A DNA stretch of 64,000 nt from Cerrena zonata (GCA_038087015.1 JASBNA010000020.1:186001-250000), one strand, 5' to 3'. Positions 39,792-52,092 are shown, counted from the first letter of the stretch. Numbers and translations are program-made. Notes: a model not told the origin generated them from the letters alone.

Positions 39792-40395
39792 GTACTACGA
39801 CGGCCTTGAGGTATTTCCCGAGTCCAATTAATTATAAGCAAAATTAGATTCCTAAGGTGGAGTCACTGGGTGAACAATGAGGTATGGAGAAGGTACTAGG
39901 TCGCGGTCAAGTAGGGCAAGCTACCCATTTCAAATCTGGCTATGACCACCAATATTAGCAAGTTGGCGTATACTATATATGTAGTATATAACTGGTAGTA
40001 TTAGTATACAAAGTACTAAGTTATATTAATTGTAGCAAGTACTATTAATTACTATTAATCAAGCGCTGATACCGGTATTTTGGACATTCATCTTTACCGT
40101 GACCCTCTCATCTCTCAGCTTCCCTGCAATGCTACGAAGTAAAGCTGCCACGATGTCATGGTTGTGTTCACTCAGGCCATAGGAAACATTCTTAGCTATC
40201 GTACTCAACACTCTTAGGTTCTGGGTACTGTAATATGTCGACTTTGACAGACACCGCCACATTCGGCCTAATAGCGGCCACTGCTCAGCGTTCTGGACAT
40301 TTATTTCATGCGTTGAAGTTGGAGTACTGAAGTGAGTGATGATAGTACTGCCATGACCATTACGACTAACCGTATGGTTCTTAGGCAAGGCCACA
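39792..40395. other. AT-rich intergenic region at the inferred inversion edge
   Basis: About 600 bases. It holds the nine-base inverted match to 36961-36969 (at 39936-39944) and an AT-rich stretch with palindromes (39965-40060). A minus-strand open frame at 40059-40394 has no recognisable homology and abuts the next start, so I do not call it. Confidence 0.5.
39969..39988. repeat. AT-rich inverted repeat TATACTA..TAGTATA
   Basis: Perfect seven-base arms separated by six bases, in an AT-rich stretch beside the inferred inversion edge. Such sites can extrude hairpins and break. Confidence 0.6.
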
Positions 40396-42540
40396 ATGGC
40401 AGTAGTAAACGATACACTCTACCAGGTAAGTACAGTGTTAGTTCCGCAGCGTTATATGAGCTGAATGTCGACTAGCGAGATGATGTTTTATATGACCAGG
40501 GAAACTCGATTAGATCTCCAAGTGTCAGTCAGAGCAGCTCCTCTATACGGCCCACTTCAGGTATACGAAGGTTTTCGATTTCCCAAGCTGGGAACCCTAT
40601 ACCGATTGTTCCACCTCGCGAGAACTCGATATCTTCGGGTTCTGCATCTGCGTGGATGATGCCTCCCGTACAGTGCTTTCCTGGATATATCCGGCGGGGT
40701 GACGAATTCAATACCATGAACGGGGACGACGTTACAAGAGTGGTGGAATTATTGAAGACACATGACAAAACAAAGGTGGACAATTCCAACAGCGATTTAG
40801 ACTCGTTGCTAATTCTAGTACGCGGACCTACATCGTACTTGCTTTCAATTTTGACATGTCTCTAGATAGCCTTATTCTCAGCCATTGTGGCTGCGTTTAC
40901 CATTGAATCGTATAAGAACCTCACGCAAGATCCTGCCGTCGCATCCGCTACTCTACTCGCCCAGTTGGTGCTCCATTTGAACGGTACTGAAGCGTTGCAG
41001 GCAACCGGATACAATTTCACTCCCTTACCTTCCGGAACAGCCGCCGTCGACATTCTTGTCAACACCTTCTGGTTCCTCAGTCTAGTATGCAGCATCATAA
41101 CGGCCTCGGTAGGAATTTTTGCCAAGCAATGGCTCCGGAATTTTCTCAATATCACCTGTTCTTCTCCAGAAGAATGGATTCGCGTTCGGGAAGTCCGTCA
41201 CGAAGCGTTGCTACGATGGAAGACATTCGAGCTGGCCGCGTTCCTTCCCCTACTCTTACAACTGGCACTACTTCTTTTCCTCGTCGGTCTTGTCCTATTC
41301 CTTCAACAGATCAATCCTGTTGTTGGCTGGATTGTCACTGGCGGTGTTATCGTCTGGATCACAGCCCTCGCATTTGTTGTGCTAGTACCTATGATTTCAT
41401 CCACCTGTCCCTATCAGATAGCTTTCCTTCGGCCGATATATGAAAGGGTTCGCCAGCTGATGGCCCATGCGCGTTATGGGTCTACATGGAGGCAGCGCAT
41501 GGACTACTCAAACCCTTTCTACCGTTTTCCTGGAGATGAGAATGGGGTCAAAAGGGAGCACAAATTGGATATAGAGGCGATCATTGGTGCAGATGTGTCG
41601 TTGAAAGACAACATTATCCTTGAGCAATCCCTCTTCCCGTGCGTAAGGTCATTTGGCGTCGAGGGCAGCCTCAAATTCATCTACCGGATTGTGTCACACC
41701 GACTAGATCGTCCGATCACAAATTTAAACCAACTCACGTTTGTGGACTATGGCTCCATTCCAAGCCAGGTCCTAGACGGGCTTATGGGTTCCCTCTGTCA
41801 AAAGATTGAAGATTGCTTCTCCACAGAGGACCATATGCTTACCACCCCTGTTCCTATATCCACCTCCAAACGATATTGTGCCATCCTTGAGGCTACGTCG
41901 GGTTTCTATCGACTGGTCGATTATATCCGAAACGCCAAACGGTCTCGATACCTATATTCATGGGGGCATGCTATGTCCATATTGAATACAGGGCGGCTTC
42001 CGACCTTGTATCTCGACCCCTTGATCCAAGTGGATCCTCACATCCGCTCGGAGATTGGAACTATTGGTGTCAGCCGATTCCTGTGGCTTTTAGTTGAACG
42101 TACAAATCACAATGCTCAGAAGGACAAGAGAATTATTGTCTCCGATCTTGGTAAGTACCTTCAGCCATACATCCATCTTTATCATTTCTATCCAGGATAT
42201 TCACGATCGTTATCTCGTAGGTGTTCGGAAACTCATAGAAGCGGGAGAACGAGAGATTGATGTCAACCCACAGGCTGTCGTGTCAATTGCTTGCGCTATC
42301 TTCCAGTTCCTGTCCCATACCGACGTGTCGTCTGACGCCTTACGAGCTTGCTCACTCCAAGTCAAGACATTTAGCCGGACGGTGGTACAAATGGGCGTTC
42401 TAAATGAATTGGCGAGATGTGAGCCCATAATCGCCTCGATGAAGGAGTTGAATGCTCGGGTTCCAGGTCTCGTGGATGAAGGTCTGGCAACAATGCTCAA
42501 AGACCAGGTTCCAGTCAATACTGCCATGACCGAACCGTAA
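40396..42540 (+). CDS. DUF6535 membrane protein, tandem copy 1
   Basis: Exons 40396-40425 (MAVVNDTLYQ), 40476-40817, 40866-42150 and 42221-42540, total 1977 nt, 658 residues. The start was chosen because a 50-base intron joins the short first exon to RDDVLYDQGNSIRSPSVS, which matches the N-terminal linker of the next gene (HYDQGGSAYRRS). The linker is Ser/Pro-rich; VVELLKTHDKTKVDNSNSDL then DSLLIL leads into the DUF6535 core, with ALFSAIVAAFTIESYKNL, TFWFLSLVCSIITASVGIFA and KQWLRNFLNI, and two further hydrophobic hairpins (LLLQLALLLFLVGLVLFLQQ; VVGWIVTGGVIVWITALAF), so four membrane spans. The C-terminal half is helical and soluble-looking. Intact. The family is abundant in Agaricomycetes and of unknown function. 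Confidence 0.85.
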
Positions 42541-42945
42541 CTACAGATGTTATTGACTCAAGCATTGCAATTCTTTAACACCATGTGTATTTCACAGTTA
42601 TATACTTGTATTTCCATATTTTTCCCTCCGTGATTCGAAGATCCCACACGGGAGAACCTCCGAGAACGTATAGTGGTTGATCCAAGTCTACCACTATCAT
42701 GGGACTGATTTCGATAAGTACCAAATTTATCGCTTCTTCCCTTCTTCCTACTAAACGGCATGAAAACCTGAAACGCAAGCATGGATGTCGTTCTATGTCG
42801 TCGCAAGGACAGCTCACGATACCTCATGCTCAAATGATGAGACAGACGAGCTGACAGACGGCGCTGGATGAGTCGGAAAATCCCATCGCGCCTTGGCAAG
42901 GTCACTCACGATACGTCTTCTCACCGATCACTTCAAGCTTTTAAA
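42541..42945. other. Intergenic between DUF6535 copies
   Basis: 405 bases of 3' flank of copy 1 and promoter of copy 2. No gene was seen. Confidence 0.45.
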
Positions 42946-45307
42946 ATGTCTGCCGTGGATTTGCAGAATGAGCCCGTAGGCGAAGAAGTCAGTGCTTCAA
43001 ATGTATGTTTTTGTTTGATATCCCGAAATGCAAGGCTGAACAGAGCATGACACAGAGCGGGTTTACGAACATGATACCTAATGGTTCGGAATTGCCATCC
43101 CCAGAGTCCATCTCTGTTGAGGGGGACAGCAAACAGCTTGCATCCAGTGATACTGAAGATCATTACGACCAGGGTGGATCAGCCTACCGTCGTTCACGTA
43201 GAAGTCGTCAATCTCAAACTGTACAATATGCTGTCGCGCCACCTCCATCTGGTTATGTCCCTCGCACAGCTATACGAGATGAACCTCAAGTTTATGGCCG
43301 TGGATTCGGAACACTTCCACAAACCCAGGCAGACTGGGCTACTGCTTACTACGGCCGCGGGGGTCCAGTCCCACGCAACATTTACGAGGGATATCCTCTC
43401 GCGTTCGATAATGTCAAAATGGGAGGAAACGAGATGGATAGATTGGCTGATTTGCTTAAAGAGCACGATAAAATGAAAGTCGAGAATTCAAATGGAGATA
43501 TCGATTCCTTGCTCATCCTAGTACGTTTCTGGCACCGGGATAAACAGAATTCATGAAAATTGATCGAATTCCAGACTGGTCTTTTCTCAGCAATCGTTGC
43601 TGCGTTCACCATAGAGTCATACAAGAACCTGCAACCGGACCCAATGCTAGCTTCATCAACCTTGCTCGCCCAACTCGTGCTTCATTTCAACGGTACCTCC
43701 GGGCTACAGGATGCTGGCTACACCTTCGCCCCTCTACCTTCTAGCGCAGCCTCTATGGATGTCGTGGTGAACTCATTATGGTTCGTGAGCCTCATCTGTA
43801 GTGTGATCACTGCATCTGTAGGAATCTTCGTCAAGCAATGGCTGCGAGACTATATAAACATTGCATGTTCTTCGTCGGAGGAGTGGGTCCGAATTAGACA
43901 AATTCGACACGAATCCATACATCAATGGAGGGTGTTCGAGCTATCAACGTTCTTACCACTTCTGCTCCAATTCGCGCTCCTGCTCTTCCTCATCGGGCTC
44001 GCCCTCTTCCTTCTGTCTATCAACCAGGTCGTGGGCTGGATAGTTACCACCGGAGTAATATTTTACGTCTCTGGTCTAGTGTTCATTGTGGTGATTCCAA
44101 TGATCTCCGCCGGCTGTCCGTACCAAATCGCCTTTCTACGACAAACAGCAGAGTACATTCGAGGTTCTTTTATTCGTTTTTTCTACGGAAGCCACTGGAG
44201 ACAACGTCTGGGGTACGAAAATCCGTTCTACCGATTCCCGGGTGACGAAAGAGGAGCACGTCGGGAACAGAAATTAGACGTTGAGGCTGTCATCGGCGCA
44301 GATACTTCCCTCATGGACAATACCGCGCTCGAGATCACGCTTCAACCGTGCCTTTCCTCCTTCGGGCTAAAGAGCACGCTATTCTTCGCACGTGAAATGA
44401 TGGCCAACCGACTAGATCGTCCTATCTCCCATCTCCGAGAAATCAGCCCAGACGATTATGCCTCTTTGCCGAGGCAGGTATTAGACGTCCTCCTCAACAT
44501 CCTTTGCAGCTGCACTGAAAATCTTTTCTCAAATGACACCACGGTCCTCGCTATACCTGATATGGGTCGGTTCCAGAATGTCACAGAAGCCTTATGGGGA
44601 TTCTACATCCTGCTGGACCATCTATACAGGACTGACCGTCGATATCACATGAGCAACTGGCGTCGTGCGATGAACAGGCTTGATACACTCCCAATGTTGT
44701 GCCTTGAACCATCCATACCGGAGACCGTACCAGAAGATATCAAGTTGCAACTAACTAGTTTCGGGTCGGATGAATTTGTAAAGATGATGGTGGAGTGTCC
44801 TAATGCAAAGTTAGAAAATAACCTTCCTCTGTCAACGACAGGTATGTCGGCTCTCCATCCATCACCTGTATTTTGCTCACATTCTTATGTGTTACAGCGG
44901 TCAAGAATCTCTTGCAAGCAGCCACCAGATTTGTAAACTCTAAAGTTAACAGCGATGCAGGCGGCCTCGTCGTTATTTCCCTTACTCGGGTCATCTTCCA
45001 CACGTTGGCTTACAATGACAACCCCACGGATTTCCATTCATTTTCTTCAGAGCTAAAGCTATTTAACGACTCTATCTTCGCTGTAATCCACCAGCCTCGA
45101 CAATACCACACCTCGTTTCACGATGATGGAAGAGACATCCTTGCCGAGGAGGTATCATCTGCGGTGCACAACGCCGGTTTCTTAAATTCAAAGGCACAAG
45201 AAGAGTTTAGCCTTGTTAGTCGGGAAGTCATTGAGTCCTTAAAGGCTTTAGATCTCCGAGAATCGAATGATCCAACAACTCCTTTGCCTCGACGGGCTCC
45301 CTACTAG
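42946..45307 (+). CDS. DUF6535 membrane protein, tandem copy 2
   Basis: Exons 42946-43002 (MSAVDLQNEPVGEEVSASN), 43056-43520, 43575-44841, 44898-45307, total 2199 nt, 732 residues. The first intron acceptor is ambiguous; AGs at 43034, 43043 and 43055 all keep frame, and I chose 43055 for a 53-base intron. The linker contains YRRSRRSRQSQTVQYAVAPP and YYGRGGPVPRNIYEGYP, then LADLLKEHDKMKVENSNGDI then DSLLIL as in copy 1. The DUF6535 core has GLFSAIVAAFTIESYKNL, SLWFVSLICSVITASVGIFV and KQWLRDYINIACSSSEEW, plus the two hydrophobic hairpins. The C-terminal helical region ends LDLRESNDPTTPLPRRAPY. The exon structure is the same as copy 1, with clear amino-acid divergence, so this is an older tandem duplication. 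Confidence 0.87.
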
Positions 45308-46803
45308 GTTCTCGCAGTCGTTTACAAACAACCATCGCTCTATTGGCCGAAAAAGCTTGCCATTGACCTTGGGAGGAAACCAAACTTGAATTCCGCACGG
45401 AGCAATTTGTAGGTCTCAGATATCGCGTAAACGAAAGCCAACAGTCTTCTTTCATGCCCTGCACTTAATACTCAACAGGTGTATTGAGGCTCGCGATCGT
45501 AGCAGCTCCACGGTTTGTATGATGGCCTTGTGGGTGTCCGAATGTTGGATTGTAGGATTGTAGGTGGCAGCCAGGGTATCAGGGCTATGTTCGACGTTTG
45601 TTTACTAAAACAAATGTAATATGGATTGTCATTTTTCTAGCCCTTCTTCCGTAGATTGTACTCTTCTCGCAAGGTCAGAGCTCCTACGCGATGGCAATTG
45701 TAGCCGAGAGATGCTATCGTTGATCTACGTATTGTTGTAAGTCTTCATTGTGCCTGCATTATATTATTAGGTATTCGAACCTATCGCATTCTTATGAGGT
45801 GACCATCGGTACTGAAACCAAGTATATGTATATTCCGTTCACCAGAGTCGGAAAATGACACTTCCAAGTTGTCTCTGATGTGTAGTTGCTAATATACTTA
45901 TCAGGCTACATTCAGTGTTACGACTGACTAACCTCATCGATAGACCTCTGACGTCATTCTGAGCTTTGGTAACAACTGAAAAGGAAGACAACGATCCGTT
46001 GATCTTCCGAGAGATATGGGTGAGAGTCGATTCGAAATCATGTCAATTCTGGTTCACAATTTCTGCTGCAGAATTGCGGTATGTTTGTCTGTCGTGTGCT
46101 TCATTTCGGCTAACACCCAGGACCTCACCGTATGTGTACAGGAAAATGAAAACATCATCAGAGATCGAACAGAGATCTTGGAATATCACAAGCTACGACC
46201 TGCGATCGAGCGGCAGTGAGGAAAATTCCGCAATCCAGGTCCCCGACCTGAAGTTGATGCTGAACACCAGGAGTCACTCGGTTTTTCCAGATTATTCCGG
46301 TGAATATTTTCCGGCTATTTATAGAGCGACGCAGGCTCCCGTCTAAGCTTGTGCTTGGGCGGGCCTTGGCCTGCTACTCATCGACCCTGAGGGTGTAGCT
46401 ACTAGCTCGAGTGTGTCCAAGCAAGACTCAAGCATGCTCACTATTGATTGCCCACTACCGACTCGCTACCGTGAAGTTGCATGGCATAATCATATGATTC
46501 TAAAGTCTAGTTTTGTCGCGTCTTATGAAAGGAAGAAACCAGAAGTACCTAGTGCATCGGGGCTCTGCTACGATCGGAGTTTTTGATCCGCTCCAATACG
46601 CTGTCAATGGCGACCGAAATCACAAGAAAAAATAGGCAACATGAGACAGAAAAACGGGAACAAACTGCCTATTTCGGTAGTCGACGCTTAGATGAGAGCA
46701 CAATCACATGCGAACAGGCCCAAATGACGCTTTTGAATAAATACAAGAATTGCATCTTTCCTTATCATCTTCCTCTCCCTCCGTACTACTTACATCCCCA
46801 ACG
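45308..46803. other. Intergenic, no gene seen
   Basis: About 1.5 kb. Open frames at 45966-46346 and 46583-46897 have no family resemblance or splice partners; the second overlaps the perilipin-like start in another frame. The near-upstream part will hold the perilipin-like promoter (AATAAATA at about 46737). Confidence 0.45.
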
Positions 46804-48114
46804 ATGTCAACAGAGACTGAAACCCAGCAACCCCCCGCTGCTGAGATTACCATCATCCAGCGCGTTACCTCGATCCCCATCATTGCTTCGTCGATAGGCG
46901 CAGTCGACTCAACGCTTTCATCGAATACATACACTCAATCCTCATATGCCTACGCGAAAGGGCTCTCACAAACTGCCTTGAGCTACGCAGCACCTCTCCA
47001 AAAGACCCTCAGCCCTATCCTTTCACGAGCAGACGAGTACGCTAACAAGGGTTTGGATGTCGTCGAATCGCGATACCCCTATCCTTTCAAGACACCCACC
47101 GAAGATATCGTCAAGGACTTGAAGGGCCGAAGTGATGCTGCCAAGGAGGTGGCCAACAAGACCCTTGACGAGAAAGTCAGGAGTCCTGCGTACAACGTCG
47201 CCCAGGGAATTGATCAGGTGTGTGTCTTTTCCTCATGTTTTATTTCATAAGTTTGCAAAACAACATTCCGGCCGACGACAAATGCTTTCGAACAGTTACC
47301 TGTCTGAGGGTAGTCTATATGGCGTCGTTATGCACACTGCTGTGATCATCCCCTCAAACAATTTTACGTCTTAAAACTTTTACTTCTATCACCTTGAGCT
47401 TATTCTTATCGTATCCACAATGCTAACCCGTTTTCTTATCAGAAATTTGCTCCTATCGTTGACTACTTCGAAGTCGCAGTCAACAAGCTTCACTCAGCAT
47501 CCGGATCGCCTGCCGAGTCTCCGACTAGCGAACGTCCCAAATATCAGTACCAACGTGCAGTCGCATTGTCGAAGGATCTGACTGCCGATATTGTCAACTA
47601 TTCAACAGAACAGGTCAACCAACTCAAAGCTCAAAACGCCCTGCTTCATAAAGCGGCCGAGACTGCTGAGAAGGTCCGCACCCTCGCTTCGACAAGCTAC
47701 GGTGCCGCTCAAGAGAAAGTGCAAGCTCTCAGTGACGTTATGTTGCAAGAGCTGCACAAGGTTCAGGTACATTTTACCTAGTAGTAGCATGTGATAAGCC
47801 CATCTGACGTCATCTATTAGGCATCCACCGCAAACCTCCCTACTGCGGTCCAAACGTCATTCCAGGACATTTCTGCAGGTCTGAACAAGACTATCACCGA
47901 CCTATCCGCGATCCTTACCTCTTCCGAGCCCATCCCTGACAAAGTTCACCGGGTACGCGACACTGTTCAGGAGCGGGTTGAGCCTCTACTGGCTGCGTCT
48001 GCTGCACGAGTACAGGAGATCCTTAACACGGTTCTGGGGAAATCGGCTGCGGACAAACCTACGGAAGAGACGACAGAGCCCACGCAGTCGACTGAGTCAA
48101 ATGGACACGCGTAG
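46804..48114 (+). CDS. Perilipin-like lipid-droplet protein (fungal CAP20/MPL1 type)
   Basis: Exons 46804-47217, 47443-47766, 47821-48114, total 1032 nt, 343 residues. The N-terminus is acidic/Gln/Pro-rich (MSTETETQQPPA), then TIIQRVTSIPIIASSIGAVD and YAYAKGLSQTALSYAAPLQK with SRADEYANKGLDVVESRYP and PFKTPTEDIVKD, typical of the fungal perilipin PAT-like region. Amphipathic 11-mer-like helices follow (ADIVNYSTEQVNQLKAQNAL; KVHRVRDTVQERVEPLLA), which coat lipid droplets and limit lipase access. The C-terminus is Thr/Glu-rich. The first intron is 225 bases, four times the local norm. Intact. Confidence 0.85.
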
Positions 48115-48642
48115 TTTTCTCGATCATGGACGTTTATTGACCAGTCTCTCCCCGTTCTGTTATCCTCTGTCTCCGTTATGCAGGCCTCCCACTTATACGA
48201 TTTCTTCTCCTTCTGATATCATATATCTTACATGTTCTCGATGTACTCCATTTCCATCTCCATAGACGCTCTTCCATTTTTGGGGCATTGTATATCTGGT
48301 CCTCGCTGTAGTTACGTTATACGTTATAAACATAAATCTCTGAAAAAACCAAATTTGTTATGTTACAGAGATTTTAGAAACATGTGCAACATTGTGATAG
48401 GCATATGGTTAGTGTTGAATAGATTGCTTTACTGTTTGAGCCTACCACCCTGGAGATGTGTCCCTGCGATAGACTCAGACACCCATAATAAGGAATGTCA
48501 GCGACGCCTCTGCAAGACAAGCACAAATAATGCCACGTGGGCGTCTCATTCAAGGCCCCAGGCCGTCGCCAGAGACTTTCATTGCTTACCATTACTGTAT
48601 ACGTAGTTTCACACTCATACACAGCCATCCCACTATTTTGCT
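48115..48642. other. Intergenic, no gene seen
   Basis: About 530 bases of flank between the perilipin-like and macro-like genes; nothing recognised. Confidence 0.45.
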
Positions 48643-49417
48643 ATGGATGATCTATACATTACGATTTTAGATCCTTCCCAAACATTGAGTGAAGAACTGG
48701 ACCGAGCTTTCAAAAAGCATCTTCCGGAAACTGTTCAGGGACGTTTCATGGTGGCACAAACCACGCTAGAACATCTCAAGGAGCCCTACAACCACTTCGA
48801 TTGTATTGTTTCACCCGCCAACTCGTATGGTCGCTTAGATGGAGGGTACGGCGAATCTTATTCTACACGCTCTCTCGGCTAATACCTCTTACTTCAGGTT
48901 TGATTGGTTTATCTCGGAGGCACTGGCACCGCCAGGTTCACTTGAAGTGCCAACACAGTTGGCACAGGCTACCCTGTACCAGAAATGGAAAGGGTACGCA
49001 CCTCCAGGGACCTGTACCCTCGTCTCTCTTCTAGGCTCAGTCTGCGAGAAGAACAAACACGATTGTGCCTACATTGCATTGTGTCCTACCATGCGGACCC
49101 CAGGATCTGTGTCCTGGAATAAGGAAATCGTGTACAATTGTGTCTGGTCTCTCCTCACTGCACTTACGAACCACAATGCTCTGGTTGATGAACAGCAGAA
49201 GTCGGGTAGCACAGGAGAAAGAAGGATTCGAACAGTAGTCATGACAGGTTTGGCTACGGGGGTCGGCGCAGTTTCCCCTATAAAATTCTGCCAGCAAATG
49301 GTGTTGGCTATCAGAGATTTCGTTCAAGCTTCAGCTGATCCTAAAAAATGGTCCACCCTAGAATGGGAAGATATACTGAAGATTGCTGCCGATACGCAAA
49401 AGACGCATGATCTCTGA
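48643..49417 (+). CDS. Macro-domain-like (Appr-1''-p processing type) protein
   Basis: Exons 48643-48845 and 48898-49417 (723 nt, 240 residues). It starts MDDLYITILDPSQTLSEELD. The stretch FDCIVSPANSYGRLDGGFD corresponds to the macro-domain loop usually written as (I/V)V(N/S)xAN..(L)xGGG(I/V)D, the ADP-ribose contact; the Asp and Gly pair are kept. Then PPGTCTLVSLLGSV, AYIALCPTMRTPGSV and RTVVMTGLATGVGAVSPIKF then CQQMVLAIRDF resemble the second ADP-ribose loop (GxGxG-like TGVGAVS). Possible roles are ADP-ribose or ADP-ribose-1''-phosphate hydrolysis or binding. The gene may have one further small 3' exon. The family call is good; the reaction is inferred. Confidence 0.75.
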
Positions 49418-49854
49418 GGTAAGCTCTAGTATTGGTAATTACGGCTCTGTATACTGACCAGTCTTTCTTTCAATTGTAGAGAGCCAAAGAGTAAATCCTG
49501 GTGACGTACTTGGTAAGTACTCGTATATCCGTCTTGACTTTCTCTAAATATGCTTTCTGTATAGTAACATAACTGACATACCATATCGCACGACTCCAAT
49601 AACTATATGAACCCCCCAAAGCCGTGAACAAAGCCGATAGGTCATATGCCCCCTTCGATCTTCTTCAACGCGTCCAAGTGGAATTATAGCGTAAACAGAC
49701 ATCGTGTTACACAAACTCAATTCATGGGGCCTCTTTGAGCGCTTTGGAGTGTCACCTGAGACTGCAGGATGTCAATGCGAGCTTCTGCTGCTATACTTAT
49801 ACCGGGGTTGTCGTTGTGAGCGCGTTTCGATCATCTCTCTAATCACCCTCGAGG
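49418..49854. other. Intergenic, no gene seen
   Basis: About 440 bases. An open frame at 49704-49907 runs into the transporter's first exon but in a different frame from the real start. Confidence 0.45.
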
Positions 49855-52092
49855 ATGTGGTCGGTACCATTGCGAGGAAAGTATCTGGTCTGGGCGATAA
49901 CAGGTAAGACTTCATTACTGATAAAGGGGGAAACCTCTGATATCGCTGACTTTTGAACATAGCATGTTGCTGTCAGGGATTCCTTCTTCAAGGCTATGAC
50001 CAAGGTGTCATGTCCGGAATTGTACGTCTTTTGTGGCTATACCTGATTCACTTCCCACCATTTCTTGTAGATCGGGGCAGACAACCAATTTGGGAGGGAT
50101 TTTAACCACCCCAATCCGGGAAGACAAGGAACAATTGTGAGTGGATTTTGTGTCTTACTGGTCTATATGCAAGATAATCGCTTTCGTACAACAGGTTGCT
50201 ATCTACGTGCGTTCGGCTTTCAACATACCTCTATCTTTATCATTTCATAACGTCAGACTAGGACATAGGCTGCGCCGTAGGCAGTTTATTTGCATTCTTC
50301 TTAGGCGAACGAATAGGTCGCAAAAGGATGATCATGACTGGTGCCTTCGTTATGCTCATCGGCACTGTGCGTAACATCGATCTTTCGCCTTTCGTAACGT
50401 CTGACGCAGTCTCCTTGAAAACAGGCCATCTTAACCAGTTCAACGACTCTAGCACAACTTATAGTTGGGCGAATTGTTACTGGTCTCGTAAGTTCTGCTT
50501 TGCCCTCCAGACAATTAAAAATGTTGATCATTGAAAACTACGCAGGGTAATGGATGTAATTCATCATCAATACCGATGTATCAGTCTGAAACGTGCGGAG
50601 GGGAAGTTCGGGGAACCCTTGTCTGTCTCAACTCCGCTGTTACTATCGTCGGCCTGGTCATAGTAAGTTCCATCGGAAATATATACTTCTTTGTAACTGA
50701 AAACTCTGGTACTAGGCATATTGGCTTGATTACGGCATGTCATTCATCGAAGGTCCAATACAATGGCGACTGCCCATTGGTGCGACACTCAGATAATTAC
50801 TTCATTGCTCACTCACAATCTCTTGCAGGATTTCAAGCTGTGTTCGCTTTATGCCTCTTGATCCAAGTTTCTATGCTCCCAGACAGCCCGCGATGGTGTA
50901 TGGCCCATGGTCTAAAAGAGGAAGGAACTCGGATTTTAGCTCTGTTGGAGGACAAGGACTCTGTAGATCATCCGGAAGTTGTGCTAAAGAGGAAGGAGAT
51001 CGAAGTATCGTTAGCTCAGGAGAGTGCAGGTGGTATGTTCTTCGGTCACTCGTTACGGTTCAGAAAAGACGTATTATCAATATTCACATAACTTACATCC
51101 TGCAGGTCCGTTCAGATATAAAGAGTTAATACAAGGGGGGAAGATAGCGAACTTCAGGAGAATATGCCTTTGCAGTGGCGTTCAATTAATGCAACAGTTT
51201 AGTGGGGCTAATATGATCAAGTAAGTTGTATTTATTCGCAGAAGGGATCTCGGTTTACATTCGATCGTCAGCTATCTCGCGCCCGTTGTGTACCAAAATA
51301 CTATGGGCATGTCTCGCAATTTATCACTGATCCTTGGAGGCGCGACCGCTTGTACCTTCATGGTTGCTTCTTTCATACCTCTCTGGGTATGTCTATGGAA
51401 ATCCTTCAATTTCGTTATTGTTACTGATGCTTCCGTAGACGGTCGACCGATATGGACGACGAGTCCTTTTGATGATCTCAGCTGCCGGGTTATCACTTTG
51501 TTTTATTCTTACAGCCGTCTTACTGTCCACAGGATCGCGGCCTGCTGCCTTTGGTGCTACCGCGATGATATTCCTATTCCAAATCTTCTTGGGGATTGGC
51601 TTCCTTCCTATTGTACGTTATTTACGTGAAATTGGGCACGACCACTAACCGGGGAATTATTTCATAGCCATGGTTATACCCGGCTGAAATCTCAACTACT
51701 CGCATTCGAGCCAGGGGATCTGCCGTTTCTGCATTTTCGAATTGGATGTCTACATTCATTATCGTTGAAATAACCCCCATAGGTATGGATAATTGCGACG
51801 ATACTCCTTTCACAAATAACAAATATTAATATGTGATCGGCGTTTTCCAGCCATTGCCAATATTGGATGGAAGGTTTTCATCATATTTGCAATCCTCAAT
51901 GCTCTATGGGTTCCGATAGTCTACGCGTTCTTCCCAGAAACCAAGGGCCTTGAATTGGAAGATATTGATCACATATTCGACAAAGGTGGTCTCACGGGTG
52001 GAGTCTGGTCGAGCCCAGGTGGTCGCACCGTTCAACGTAAATGTATCGACCAAGATATCGAGAACAAAGTTGACGATGGGAAAGAAGAATGA
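49855..52092 (+). CDS. MFS sugar transporter, tandem copy 1
   Basis: Sugar porter of the major facilitator superfamily, proton-coupled uptake of hexoses or similar sugars at the plasma membrane. The start at 49855 (MWSVPLRGKYLVWAIT) is supported by an exon end at 49903 that joins in frame to ACCCQGFLLQGYDQGVMSGI (49963 onward) and by the same start in copy 2. More than ten small exons follow, with IGADNQFGRDFNHPNPGRQG, VAIYDIGCAVGSLFAFF, GERIGRKRM (loop 2-3 signature), IVGRIVTGLGNG, SSIPMYQSETCGGEVRG, MLPDSPRWC, QQFSGANMI, YQNTMGMSRNLSLILGG, TVDRYGRRVLLM (loop 8-9), LYPAEISTTRIRARGSAVS and FFPETKGLELEDIDHIF. Twelve spans are expected. No frame break was seen. Substrate cannot be told from sequence. 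Confidence 0.88.

Noticed and set aside
40059..40394. Minus-strand open frame of 111 codons
   Set aside because: It lies directly against the start of DUF6535 copy 1 (40396), has no recognisable motif and no splice partners; treated as a chance frame in the promoter.
45966..46346. 126-codon plus-strand frame
   Set aside because: Composition is unremarkable, there is no motif, and no introns connect it to anything; most likely chance.
49704..49907. Open frame giving VGTIARKVSGLGDN as a transporter N-terminus
   Set aside because: The ATG at 49855 in another frame gives MWSVPLRGKYLVWAIT, joins in phase to the next exon and matches copy 2; the first frame does not.
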